Source of the DNA: Mastigias papua
Taxonomy: Eukaryota; Cnidaria; Scyphozoa; Rhizostomeae; Mastigiidae
Assembly (NCBI GenBank): GCA_964019165.1
Contig: OZ025268.1
Span: 838,001-902,000 of the forward strand
Direction: 5' to 3'
Length of the DNA: 64,000 bases
In this document: piece by piece, positions 1 through 12,658 of the stretch
Layout of the letters: each line of letters starts with the position of its first letter
Position numbering within the stretch: position 1 is the first letter of the stretch
Notes under the pieces: model-generated
The model's database searches: none
Told to the model about the DNA's origin: nothing
Seen by the model: the letters and a program-made list of their open reading frames with translations, nothing else
Position numbers and translations under genes: made by a program

Positions 1-449
1 TGAATGATGATTAAAACTTTTTAACATTTTTTATTCATTTTTGTGTAGGTTTTTAGTACTATACAAAAGTGTATTAAAATGTTTAAGAGAATGTTATTTA
101 TCTCTCTTACCAATCCTGGCTTTTGTTGTTGTAGGCGTGTCAAAGTAAAGATGCTCACTTGTATCTTTTTATCATCACAATACAATCAACTGACTATTCA
201 AATTTTACACCGATATTTATATGTATTTAAGTTCCTCTTACACAAAAGATTACGTAGGATGTAAAAGGCGAGAACAGGAAAAGTTCTGAAAGTGGGACAG
301 CATGTGATAAGAGGATGTAAGCTAGAACAGTAGCAAGGAAGAAAACGGGAGGTTGTAAAAATAGTGATTGAGGAAGTAGAAAATGGGGTCACTACAGGTT
401 ATCCCTAAATCTTCAATGAAGTTTAATCAAAATGATATTATGAACGCAC

Positions 450-2921
450 CTAAATTACGGCATTGATATCCAACAGGATTAGAACAGACTTCATCACATG
501 CTTGTGTTGTACTGCAAGGTTCTATGCCAGCATTTGGTCGACATCTTGGTGAATCCTACGTCAAAGTAATAAATGATCATGAATTAAGCTAGGTTTGAAT
601 TCTTATTAAAGTTAAGTAAATCTCAGTTGGGCTTGGTGAGACATTTCAGTAACTGATCATCACTATATGAATCTCTAAATATACCTATATATATGTGTTG
701 GTTAGCTTTTGTGAAATGAAAGATTGAAACTCCCTGCACGTCATATTGTAAGACTGCATTGGAAGATAATACATGGTGGACTTACTGCTAACATTAGCAA
801 TCATATTGATTGTATAATATCCAGAATCGATTGCAGCAATATACAACTCTTTTATTACAGGAAAGTAGTGAATTTTTTTCGCCCAGCACTGAAGTTTCGT
901 TAATTTTTTTCATAATTTCAGTATTGAAACTCCCTAATGATTTTCTTAAGGAGAATGTTCGAACTTCTGTACCACTGCAGTGATGCACAAAAGACAGACA
1001 GGCACTACACAAACAAAACACTGAAACATATAGATTTTCATATTGAAGTCTATGCAGATATCACACAAAGAAGATAATGGCCTTGCATGAAAATTGGAAT
1101 TTCAGGTGTGTTACAACTTATCAACTTTGTTAGGTATCAGAAATCCAATACTGAACTTTCTTAACATCTTGAGCAGCCGTGTGCTAATTTATTATAAGCT
1201 ATTTTCGTACAAAAACAGTCATGTATTGTGACATGTGCACTGGTATCCTGGCACTTTAGTATATAAAGAACATAACATAGTAATAACAGAATTCATGTCA
1301 TCTCTTGCTAAGATGTGGAAGCCACACAAAAAGGATTGCAAAACATACCACTATAAGCTAAGAACGTAATTTGAAAAATTGGAAACTTGTTTACTACTAC
1401 GATAAGCTAGCAGTGAAATTGTACAATATTTGGACATGCCACTATGCTTTTGCCTTTAAATGATGTAAAAATAGACATGGAAGAACAGCAAAAGGAACAG
1501 CAGAAGATGCCATGGGATATAGCAAAGGAAGTAAATATGAAAGTGTTATGAAAGTGTAGGAAATAAACATATGAATGTAATGTCGGAAGAGGAACATGAG
1601 TTGTGACCGAAAATATCAAGATTTAGTAACCAAGATAGTAACACACTAAAGAAGAAAACAGAGAGAAATCAGTAAAGAAATTGCTGTTTCGTTATACAGA
1701 GAGGAAACTTGATGAAGAAAATGTGGAAAATGTGAAAAATCAAGAAGAATGCTACACAATCATTACGGAGGGTTAAAAGATTTGCATAAGTTTCATTTAG
1801 AAGGTGAGTGTTCATCCATACATTTGGATATATAGTTTTATGACATGCTTCTTCCTTATTCAACAAACTTTGAAGCTCTTGCAACATTATTTGTACTGAA
1901 ACTGATACTTCACATGCGTGATATTCAAGAAAATGTTTGGAAAGAAGTGAGGGAGAATTTTAAGTGAGATAAAGAAAACACCTACTATATTACCTGATGA
2001 AGCCACCTTTGAAGATGATTCTGAATTATTACTCAGAAGCTACACAGGCGCTACAGTAAGACATCAAAGGTGCAAGAAAGAGAAACTTTAGGGTTAACAA
2101 GACTAAAATGGAAGAAACAATTATAGAAAAAAGGGTAAAGAGAAGTTCCTAGGTTAAGGCTATAAATTGAAAATGATATAGAGATCGTTATAGAGAAACA
2201 AAAGAAATTGAGGACTTCCTGACAACAAAGAAATTCGAATCCTTGCTAGGTGTCACAGATGACATCAATCAGTCGACGGAAGAAAATAGGCCTTTCAGTC
2301 AGTAGAAAACAAAACGAAAAATATGTAATTCAGAATAAAGAAGATGCTAAACTAGTTTGAAATAACTCATAGCCGTTTTCTCAATTTCTTTTAAAGTCAT
2401 AACATAATACGTTCCTATTGTGGCCTCCAGTAATTGTTTCAATGACATTAATTACCAACTTTCTTTAGTATGTTCACAGTAAAATTGTGCGACTTTCATG
2501 CGACTTCTATAAGAATAGATTAAATTTCAAGTCAGATGAAGGTAAAGATCTAGGATGGGATGTTGCTATCTTATCAACTACTTTAGTCTTCACTTACCTC
2601 ATACATTATTGGTTCATAATAATTCCAGTTTTCTGCATTCTTTAGTTTGTCAATGCCAACTTCTTGCTTATTCTGAGAGAGTGCTTCACATGATTTCGTA
2701 TGAACATTGTAGTTGAAACACTTACATGCATTCATACTAAGACATAGTCGAGCACATAAATAAAGTTGCTGCAATGTTGAAGTAGAAATTGGAACCACCT
2801 CAAGTTTTGAATTTTTAGCTGACATCTTAAACAATGCATCTCTTCTGCAACTCATACGATAAACTTCTGAAGATATCTGAATGGCATTGATGAAAAAGAT
2901 TATTGATGCAAATTTAAACAT
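450..2921 (-). CDS. Gene A: PAN-like/FTP-lectin paralogue, exons 1-2 only (3' part lies off the left edge)
   Basis: Exon 1 is 2921-2598 (324 nt, 108 codons) and ends GAG|GTAAGT in phase 0. Exon 2 is 555-450 (106 nt), after an AG acceptor, and ends G|GTGCGT in phase 1. Exon 1 encodes a hydrophobic signal (starts MFKFASIIFF) and a Cys-bearing segment (LCARLC, KCFNYN, KSCEAL) resembling a PAN/apple module. Exon 2 encodes a 35-residue Cys-rich linker starting DSPRCRPNAG. Both exons match genes B and C almost residue for residue. In B the FTP-domain exons lie 540 bp and more past exon 2, so the matching exons of A should be beyond position 1. An in-frame ATG at 2984 would add 21 residues, but 2921 is the start conserved in B and C. 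Expected product: a secreted sugar-binding lectin. Intron 1 (556-2597) holds nothing I recognise. Confidence 0.75.
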
Positions 2922-2970
2922 ACTATTATTTGAATTCATGCACTGACCAGAATGCAGAAATCCGATCTGT
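2922..2970 (-). promoter_or_regulatory. Conserved leader immediately upstream of gene A ATG
   Basis: About 50 bp directly before the ATG are shared with the same position in genes B (12609-12658) and C (16370-16418). They include ATCGGATTTC and GAATTC motifs and a second ATGAATTCAAA stretch. The conservation is at DNA level and extends beyond the coding start, so it is probably 5'UTR or proximal promoter retained through duplication. No TATA box was assigned. Confidence 0.4.
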
Positions 2971-2984
2971 GATACTGATTGCAA

Positions 2985-5343
2985 ATATTTGAATTCATGC
3001 GTATGTTGTATGTATTAAAGAAAAAACTTCAACTTTATGTTCCTGGATGAAAACTACCATCAGTTGACTTTACAAACATGTTATAGTGGAGGCAATGTGT
3101 ACAGGTGACATTGTTTTTTTCAATAAACATACATTGGTTGCCAACCTGTGTTAGCGATAGCTTTGTGTTAAATATCAAGTATATTTGTGTATTATTAATG
3201 TACAGTGCCCCTTCAATGCAAAACTAATTCGTAAGCAAAAAGAGCCATCTAAAGGATGATAATTTTTAGGTGAAAAGCAGTTATTTGCCAACTTAATGGA
3301 CATGGCACCCAATGGTTACGCGTAGTTTTGTGAGTTTGCATGAAACTCAAAGAGAGCAGCTATGAAATTTTCTGTGACAATTTAGCATGATTTCAAAGAT
3401 ATTTTAAGGAAATTTTCCTATTTTATGATCCCATTTCCTAAAGATATTGGAATCTTCATAGGTACTCTCGGTTGAGGGTTCACTTGAGAAGGGCGTTTAC
3501 TCAAAGTGGTATGGTACCTAATTAGGATAAGACAGAAGGGAAACTCGCGACAGCACTTCGGATATCTAGGTAGTGCAAAGTTGTCTGTTCGAATGCATGG
3601 AGAGCAATACATCTTTTCTCAGCTTCATTTTCAAGGCTAAGCGAACGAGTACAATGAGTTAAACACTTTTGCGTGCTCCCTATACAAACTCATACGCACT
3701 CAAAATGCGAAAGGCAGTGAGTTGTCCTTCTGTCTTATCATTATTGCTCTGTGCTATGAGTTCATTTAAACTGGTATGGTAAGGCGTTTTTTTGCTGCTG
3801 CTGTTGTTGTACACCAAAATCATTCTGGGTTCAAGGTTGTCAACAGCTGTTGTTCCTACGCATCTTTTGAAAAACGCTGTTATCTTAAATATAGTATGTT
3901 ATCTTAAATAACGATAGTATAACGTACTGGTGATGGAAAAGTATTTAAACTCATTTAACAAATATTGATTTTGGTTGCAGTTGTATTTAAGATAACTGTA
4001 CCTACCTTGTGAAGAATAGCTTACAACACTGCTAGGAGCTCATACTTTAGCAGATTTGTATCTACAATAAATTTTCTATGCTCCTCATTCCCACCTTATT
4101 ACCCATAGTATTCAATTGAGCACTGTGAGAATAGACTGAAAATGCCTGAGCTGTTCTTATCTCATCCTGCAAGTGATCTGCAGCAAGAAACAGGCAATAT
4201 GCCTAGCATTACTCAGAAGGAAACATTTTGTAATTCTGAAGACAAGCATTGGCGCCCATTTCATTTGCATGGTGGCAATGGCAAGTGTGCTTGATGCACC
4301 AGCTAGGCCATACTTTCCTCAAACTTGTAGATAAGGGACTGGCAGGAATTATTTTAGTCTTCACAGTGTGCCCTAAAAGCCAAGAGAGAAGTCAGTGTTG
4401 CCAACCATATGCATTCTCTACACCATATATAGGGCTACTTTAAAGGATCTCTTCTTCAAGGCAAATGACATAGTTCCTTTTTCGACAGTTGAATGTTTTT
4501 GCAATGCGGAGAAATGCTCTTCAAGCAACAGTTGTGATCAAAAAAAGATATTGCTTTTGAGAGAAAACCTGTAACGCCCTGTAGCCATGCTGAAACAAGC
4601 AGGTTGAAAATACTTCTGATTTTATTGAGCTATCAAAAATTCCGTTTCCTGATGAGATTGACCAATAAAAAATTCATTTTCCATTCAAGGCCCAGTAATC
4701 TTCTAAGCGAAGTTATTTGAAGCGAAGTTACGAGAATCAATTTTTGACCATATCGAAAAATTATCACATGATGACAAATTAAGCAACTTGAAGAATGTTT
4801 CGAAATCAGATAAAATAGCTGAGAACGCCAAAAATTGGTGTATTTTGAATCATTCCACACAATATGAAGCACCCACTTGTAAGTCGGTCAACTTTCGCGC
4901 AAAAGGGGGGAATATCTGACTCTCACTTGTAAGTCGGTCAACTTTTTGGTCTCGATCTGCCCAGCCTCATTCCCATATAAAGAAGCTACGTAATTGTTCA
5001 ATGGTTCCGTAGTGGTAAAAGAGAGTTTCTCAACTGACTGGTGATTTTACTAACAATTTCATAATACTACATAAACGTAAAGGTTAGTCCCATGAAAATT
5101 GTTCAATTTTTACCCTCTAGAGTGGCTACAAAGTCATTTCCCAGAATGCACTTGGATCGAATACTGTACTGTAGTGTTAAGGTGCTGTCACTTTATTTTT
5201 TATGAAACTATTTTGCATCGCAAAAGAGACTCAACTAAATACAAAAAAAATCCGACAAAATAGCAACAATGTCCTACAGACTTTCTGCTTTTTGGAGGGG
5301 GGACTGCAATCCTCCAGTCCCCCAGCTGCTGTGCCACTGCTGT
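2985..5343. other. Intergenic DNA between genes A and D, no gene seen
   Basis: No splice-bounded coding segment is recognisable on either strand. The only structure noted is a 22-bp direct repeat (about 4870-4891 and 4924-4945, reading cacttgtaagtcggtcaact and on), which also resembles fragments near 6830-6860. Confidence 0.4.
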
Positions 5344-6361
5344 TTAAATGAACTCTCAGGATACCTGAACCTCACATAAATTCAAATGCCGAACACTGTT
5401 TTGCTGCACATATAAATATCTTCCAAGAAGCCTTGGTCTGCATTTGAATGTTGATGGGGCTCCTTGCGCAACATTTTGATTCATGGCACATGCCTTATTT
5501 GCGCCACCATTGCCAGATGAACTCTCTCCAATACGTATATTGATATCATTTGGCCCCCTCTCGTCAAGAAGCCTACCTAAAGGGAAATGCTTGCTCAGTT
5601 CAGTTACGTAGAAGTAAAAGTGATTTTATGCGTGAACAGCGTTAATAACACAGTTGACAGTTTCTTCCATGTGCTTCGAATTGTTCATCTCTAGCATATT
5701 CTCCAGCAATTCGTCATCTATTCTGCACGTAAATTTTATCGGTCTCTTACATAATGACATCTTCATAAGTATAACATATACAATAACGAAATATAAACTA
5801 ATGGATTTCACGGTGATTTTTATATGACAGCCAAATCGTATTATGATGTAAAATTTAAGAAGAAAGTTGGTTTACTGCAGGACGTAAAAACACTAAGCTA
5901 AGATTACAGCAAGTACTCGTGTAAGTTTATTGAATGGCTGGTATTCTCTTGAGATAATCTTATGCTTTGTGATTATTTAATGAACTTACTTCTGATTGTT
6001 ATTCGCACTGAATGCACTTTGGCAGTTTCACCAAAGTCTACTCTCCACCATTCGGTTTCTGGATATATGTTCGTAAATGAAATCGCAGACCACCGTGCAT
6101 CAGCATTTCCGTCCACAGCCAGTGATCCGAATTTACGGGCTTCTGATGTACTTTGAGATGCAGATTTTCTCTAAGCAATATTTGCTAAACAGAATTATAA
6201 TTGATCAGATTTCGGCAGGGGTATTTTTGCGGAGGGAGTTTATAATATGGAAGTGTATGTGTATACCAGAGGTATTGAAGCTGTCATAAACATGTTTTCA
6301 AAGTCAATGTTTTTCCCTCACCAATGGCCTTAGGCCACACGTCCGACTAGTCTACTGGTGG

Positions 6362-6688
6362 CAGGAGCGCAACTACGGGGGGTGGGTCCTGGGGTTTAGA
6401 CCCCTGCCCTTTTTTTCTCCAAAAAAGTTAGAATTACCCTTTTCTTGGAGAATTTTGAAACTGTTTCTTTTAGTTATGTAAAGCAGACCTTCTTTTAATT
6501 TTGTTAACCATGACGGTAACGATATCCTGAGCAACCTGGATTCCTTTGTTATCTCCGCCAACCGTACGATTTTCTTTCTATCTAAATCTAGTAGGCATGA
6601 TTTCAAGATATATTCTTTAGATAGTGTTTATTGTGCCCCTTTTTGTTTATTAGACTCTGCCCTCAAGAATTCCTAGTTGCATCCCTGG
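6362..6688. mobile_element. Possible non-autonomous DNA transposon inside gene D intron 2
   Basis: The left end reads caggagcgcaacta. The right end, reverse-complemented, reads cagggatgcaacta, giving an imperfect terminal inverted repeat around a 327-bp body with no gene. No convincing target-site duplication was found, so this is only a suggestion. Confidence 0.3.
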
Positions 6689-7896
6689 GTAGCTATGCAT
6701 GTTTAACTTCTCACACCCCATTCTGAAACTTCAAGCGCCGGGAGAGAAACCAGTGGATACCACTGTTTAAGTCTTTGGTATGACTCTACCTGAACCATGA
6801 CCTGAACCCACAACCCATTAAGTCGTACCCTGGATAAGTCGGACTTTCGTTTAGTCGGACCGATTTCTCATTCCCTTTGGATTCACTCCAACTTATTGAA
6901 ATACTTGGTTAGCTCGGGCATTCGTTAACTCCGACCAACTTCCAATCTCCCTTGAGAGTCCGACATAACGTAAGCTATTTGCGAAAAATTTCTTTACTGC
7001 GTATATGTCAAAAAGTTAATTAGAGGCATTTTCTGTAGGTACATTCTTATCCTCTTTTTGAAAACCAACAGTGTTGGCTCATTTTTGAAACTGTCATCCA
7101 GGGTGTTGCAGAGGGAGCTCCCCCATAAGAGACAGTGAATTTTACCCAAAGCTCTTTGCATTTATTTTTGGTGGCTTGAAAAGACTTTTTTATTCTCGAA
7201 TTATATTTTACTTGCTTCTTTCCATTAAATTCCCTAACATGCGATCGGTAAAGATGATTCATTGACTTGTAAACTTCTGTCGCTAATTTCTGCAAGTTTC
7301 CAATATGCGTACAAAAACTACACTGTAAATAAGTCATGCTTCAAAAGAGCATTCGCATTTTTCATAGAAGATCGGAAGAGCATGCTTATATGTTTTTCCT
7401 CTTCCTACCTATAATCATCTGTACAAAGGGGAAACTAAGCACATGATGCAAAGAAATAAGAGATTGCAAGACTGCTGATACGGGTGCACATGTCAGTGCT
7501 CACATCTTAAGGCATTACATATTTTTGACTATATGTGCTTCTTTATAAGGAAAAAGAGGCTCAAACCAGGAGGAATTAAGAAATATTTATGTAACAAAGG
7601 CAGCTGAACTTCAAAAGTATGCACGAAGGAACCGTTTTCTCTGCAAGGAGCTTTTGTGCTAAACATAACTTAAGACAATTCACTTTGCACACAACGCAAC
7701 GACAAAAGTTTTGACCTTGAAATTAAATGAAGCATTCTATGTCCGATCCCCGATGGGTAATTAAGAATTGTAAGGAGAATCTATGGCTGGATTTAATAAA
7801 ATATTGAGAAACATACAAACTAAAAGCAGAAAGTTTGTTTCTTGTATACGAAAGTGTGAATAGGAGGGGTATTGGGATAGCGGGGACTGTAAACCT

Positions 7897-8091
7897 CTAA
7901 CTTTTTAACATTTTAATTTTCTCTTCTAAGTGCTTGGAGCGCTGCTCAAGACTCCAAGCCCGTACTTTATCAGTTATAGTTAGCTCAGAACTACTCAACC
8001 ACTTCATTTTCTTTATCACTTTTAGTGCATGAATGTCAAAATTTTTAGAACGGCAAGCAACAACGGACATTATAGGTAGTCCGAACATCAT
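7897..8091 (-). other. Foreign sequence abutting truncated exon 2 of gene D
   Basis: Homology to exon 2 of A, B and C stops at about 8091. From there the minus strand carries a different 64-codon open stretch, rich in Lys and Ser and predicted helical (for example MKWLSSSELT, EQRSKHLEEKIK). I do not recognise it. It starts exactly at the breakpoint, which fits an insertion or rearrangement that destroyed the exon 2 donor. It could be a fragment of a transposon protein or chance. Confidence 0.3.
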
Positions 8092-8771
8092 CCAACAGGA
8101 TTAGAACAGACTTCATCACATGCTTGTGTTGTACTGCAAGGTTCTATGCCAGCATTTGGTCGACATCTTGGTGAATCCTACGTCATAGTAATGCATGATG
8201 GTGTAAACTTACTTGAACATAATTAAACCACAACTTAATTTCCTATTATGTTTGATGAATGTTATTAAATGTTGTTAACCTCGGTTCGAAAAGAAGGGAA
8301 TTTTCAAGAGCCAATCATACAAAATAGAAGAGGTATCAATTTGCTTTTATTCTCATTCAGTTTTCTCATTACGTCTCCTGTATGTAGTATTTGCCTTGAA
8401 CAAGCATTATGTTAATCCTAATTGTGTTGATTTATATATTTAATTCTCTGTCCTGTAACCTTGTGTCCAACTGTATTTGTACAGTTTGTATTTGCTATGT
8501 AACGTGTTGTTATGTATATCTTATGTACCTGTTGATTGACATGATTCAGACTAGCGACTTATACAGGGAATGCTTGTAAAATCTAGTTAGTGTTTAGAGT
8601 TGGAATATAGAATCTACATCGCAACAAGTTCTCTGTCTTTGGCCTAACTCTGCGGAACCCGTACACGCCACATGTACACTTGTGTTCGTTTACGTATAAA
8701 TAGTTGCACGTAACTACATACATCAAATTACATATCGAAAAATACATACAGCTACCTACGTACGTAAAACT

Positions 8772-9101
8772 ACATACGTACACGTGCATACGCTCAACGC
8801 ATACAGCCACATACGTACATAAAACTACATACGTACACATGTATACGCTCAACGCATACAGCCACCTACGTACATAAAACTACATACGTACACGTGTATA
8901 CGCTTAACGCATACAGCCACCTACGTACATAAAACTACATACGTACACGTGTATACGCTCAACGCATACAGCCACCTACGTACATAAAACTACATACGTA
9001 CACATGTATACCCTCAACGCATACAGCCACCTACGTACATAAAACTACATACGTACACGTGTATACGCTTAACGCATACAGCCACCTACATACATAAAAC
9101 T
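8772..9101. repeat. Minisatellite, 55-bp unit, six copies
   Basis: Units start at 8772, 8827, 8882, 8937, 8992 and 9047. Each begins acatacgtac and contains acgcatacagccac. Copies differ by a few substitutions, and degenerate partial units flank the array at 8690-8771 and 9102-9120. It lies in intron 1 of gene D. Open frames across it are repeat artefacts. Confidence 0.9.
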
Positions 9102-10513
9102 ACATACGTACGCTTAATGTATATATGTATGCAGAAAGACCTTTGAGTTGGGAAGGGGTGTACTTTTACCGAGAACCCAAAAAATGACCGGTGATATTTA
9201 GATAGTTGGGAGTTTGGCACCACTTTTCCCAATGTCCCTACTTCAACACATCCCTGATATGGATATACCATGTGTTTCTTGTCTGATTGTATTTCCAGTT
9301 GAAGTCATATGCCAGTTGTATTTGCTAGTATGATTTATTCTATGAATTTATTTAAACGAAGTTAGTATCAATGATTCATATCCATTCAATTATTCACTGG
9401 TACATGCATCTAGTTCTCATCATGTTGGTAATCGTAGCTTCAGACCTGTTTACATCATAAAAACCATAACTAATAAACACACTTACACTTTCTTTATTTC
9501 ATATGATTTCTCATAATCTTCGTTTCCTTTCGGCAGCCTCCTCAATGAGAATATTTGGCTAGAAGCACCAGTCTTCGTAAACGTAGTAATGAATTCGTTT
9601 TATTTACTACATATCCAGGCCTAAAGAGAGCTTTTCTGGGTTCCTTGATAAAGTCACTATGAAATTTAAATGTTACCAAAGAATCATTTCAAATCGTTTT
9701 TGGAGCCCCTCCTAGGTTCGGAGTGGTGGCAATCTGCACCATCTTGATGATCCTGGGTATATCTCAAATATCTCTCAAATATCACATATATTTCTATGTT
9801 GAATACTTATGAAAAATGACTTTGTTCGTTCTGCTTGAAGTTCGAATGTTGCTCCACGCATAACAGATAATTCACTACATTACTTTTTTACAACCATTTT
9901 ACAACCATTTTATCAAAATTCCTCCATTTTTGAGTAGACCTTGCATGATATTTTTCAATTTTCATTGGGTCTTCTAATCAACTTAACCTGACAATGATTC
10001 CTTTATCTTCAATGGCTTATTCAACCTTATAAATATTCTTCTTGAGTTCAATATTAGAAATATCTCAAAAGAGAGCACAGGAAGTTCATTCTTATAGACT
10101 ACCGAAATACTAGGGAGTATGAAGCCAATTGGCGTTTAGTGAAAACTTGCAATGAAACGTGACTGCCACAGGAAACATATGCTTTAATTTACCTCATACA
10201 TTATTGGTTCATAATAATTCCAGTTTTCTGCATTCCTCAGTTTGTCATTGCCAACTTCTTGCTTATTCTTAGAGAGTGCTTCACAGGATTTCGTATGAAC
10301 ATTGTAATTGAAACACTTGCATGTGTTCATACTAAGACATAGTCGAGCACATAAATAAAGTTGCTGCAATGTTGAAACAGAAATTGGAACAACCTCAAGT
10401 TTTGAATTTTGAGCTGACATCGCATCTCTTCTGCAACTTATACGATAAACTTCTGAAGACATCTGAATGGCATTGATGAAAAAACTTGCTGTTTCAAACG
10501 TAATCGGATCCAT

Positions 10514-12608
10514 GTCTTGCTTTAAGTAGCTACCATTCAGAAACTCGAAGTTTGATGTGTTGCATTGACAAAAAATGATTGAATACTTGCATATAGCTGT
10601 TGCATAGATGCAGAAATGCAAACTGAGCTTTCTTGGCAGGGACTGCTGAATTTGGATTGGAAAGAGGGCAATTCAGTCATAACGGAACTAAATAACACAG
10701 GTTGCCAAATTCATATTTTGTCAATGAGATCATGCTTCCTATCTGCCTTAATGGAAAAGTGAATCTAACCTGCTATGATTAATTACCGTGCCAGTTCTAA
10801 GGATTTTGATGAAATCATAAACATTGCATCTTAGCTTTATGAAAAAGTATCCCCAAAGCTAGAGATACTTTGTATATAAACATTAAATTTCCCTCACCCT
10901 AGATGAAAAGCATTACACGAGCAACATTAGCATGGACAAATTCTTTAAACTGTTCCAGAAGTATGCTCATAGAAAATTGCCCTTATATCTAAACGTGCGC
11001 TACAAATGTGTGGTAACCATGAAATCAACTCTAAATGCTACTGCATAGCCCTAGTGGTATACTGAGTTGGTAAAAAGTGTTCCCAAGGTCTTGTCACGAT
11101 CTACTGCTACAAAAGTCGCCTTCCCTTCTGGTCCCAGTGGGGGTCTGCCAATGTTCCACAAAGGCCCCACTATCATCCACGTTTGCTACACAGCAATCCA
11201 ATGTGGGTGTTTTGTAGTTTTTCGTTCTGATGACTCATTCTCAGGGTGACTGACTTTATTTTAGCTTAGAATTGAATATATTGTATAAAAGAATTGACGA
11301 TTGATTATTGGCGCAAATTGAAATTTTCCTCAAGTTTATTATCTGAATGTTATGAATTAAATAAATATTATACCTGTTAGAGAAATTAAAGATCTAAATC
11401 AGTGCATTAAAAACACCCTATTCATTGACCTCAGGGTCAGACCTCATAAGGGTCGTAAAGAAATGATGAAGAGAAGAAGAAGAAAAAGTAGATGAAGAAG
11501 AAGGTGATGATGATCATCATCATCAAGGGTGGCGCCAGGAATTTTCCAACCTGGAGCTAACTCTTCGGACGGAGTGGGTAAGGTTTGGTTAGCTTGGTAC
11601 TGGAACTTCTAAATAACTCCGAAAAAAGAATTCTATAGCCCCCTATCCCTCTGCTGGTGCCACCTCTGATCATCATCATCAGCATCATGTTTAACTTCCT
11701 TCCTCCTCATTACTTTATCTCATAACTTTAGATTTGACATGCAAACAGAAAGCCCCTAACGCAAGTCTACGTTCTTGTACAATCGTTTTTTAAAGAATGT
11801 ATGCCATTCTGTTCTGTTTTTGAAGGGTCATATAATTGCCAAGTAATCCCAGCCCAACTTGTCTACATTTCGTCTCAGGAGGATGTGCATGAAAAGGGTT
11901 GTTCTTGCTCTTTGTCAAAAAGTAGAAAAGTAAGGAGATCATTTAGTGCAGACATTTAACCAAGTATTATCCTCCATAGGCTGTTACGACGGATGAAGGA
12001 TGTTACAACTGCAAACTGGTAATACTCTTTAACTTCAGCTCTCATGTTCTTTTAATGTTCTTTTACAAATAGATTCTTGTTCACTCATGTACACAGAGGA
12101 TAAAAATTGGGTATGTATTCAAAAGCATAGTTTCGTTACTACTTAGTAGAAATTTATATTTTCTCTTTGCTTTTAGATTCTAAAATAAGTCCCTCCCTAG
12201 ACTAGGGGCACTCCATGAACAAGTGCCCCTCCTGGAAGACCAATTTTAGATAAGCTTGCATTAATCTGACTGTGAAGATGAGTTCCTTCAGTTTACATAG
12301 CTGCAGCTCTCTTGCTTTCATGGAAACAAATTAAAAAGATAGATAGGTGGAAAGGCAGCCTGGTTGTCTTATTTGAAAGAGGATAACACGTCAATACAGA
12401 ACCAGTCAGTGGCAATTGCAGGTGCACAGTATGGCTTTGCTGATCCAAAGAAAACAATATAAACACCTGTATCTTTTTAACTCAATTGCATATGCTTTGT
12501 CAGTTTAATCGAAGTGTAGCAATCTTCACCTGTGAGCATTCAGTTTAGAGGTCATTTTCTTAATGTATGCAAAGATGCATGTATTCAACTTTATTTTTCG
12601 TTAACATC
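10514..12608. other. Head-to-head spacer between gene D and gene B
   Basis: This separates the two minus-strand lectin copies from the two plus-strand copies. It holds a purine-rich GAA/GAT microsatellite at 11468-11525. A 60-codon plus-strand open stretch at 11067-11249 matches nothing I recognise and has no splice or start context. No other gene is seen. Confidence 0.45.
11468..11525. repeat. GAA/GAT-type microsatellite
   Basis: A purine-rich stretch of imperfect gaa repeats runs into gatgatgatcatcatcatca. Confidence 0.8.
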
Positions 12609-12658
12609 ACACATCGGATTTCTGAATTCCGGTTAGTAGATGAATTCAAAGCGATAGT
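12609..12658 (+). promoter_or_regulatory. Conserved leader upstream of gene B ATG
   Basis: It matches the leader of gene C (16370-16418) at nearly every base and that of gene A more loosely. It ends gcgatagt directly before ATG. This supports the chosen start in all copies. It is probably 5'UTR or proximal promoter. Confidence 0.45.

Larger units (their letters stand above)
5344..10513 (-). pseudogene. Gene D: decayed PAN-like/FTP-lectin paralogue
   Basis: All four exon equivalents can be located on the minus strand. Exon 1 is 10513-10193, exon 2 remnant 8177-8091, exon 3 6184-5990 (195 nt, as in B and C) and exon 4 5576-5356. Damage is visible in each. The ATG used by A, B and C is ACG here, so the signal peptide starts elsewhere: the frame stays open upstream to an ATG at 10621, or starts at 10513 without a clear hydrophobic core. 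Three codons are missing after RRDA. Exon 2 breaks off after CSNPVG, with no donor. Exon 3 has an in-frame TAG at its fifth codon. Exon 4 has a TGA four codons before the ancestral stop. The FTP His and the R-x-D-C-C signature are replaced, so sugar binding would be lost anyway. Exon 3 and 4 lengths, phases and splice sites are otherwise intact, so decay looks moderate. An alternative is two partial copies side by side. Confidence 0.72.
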
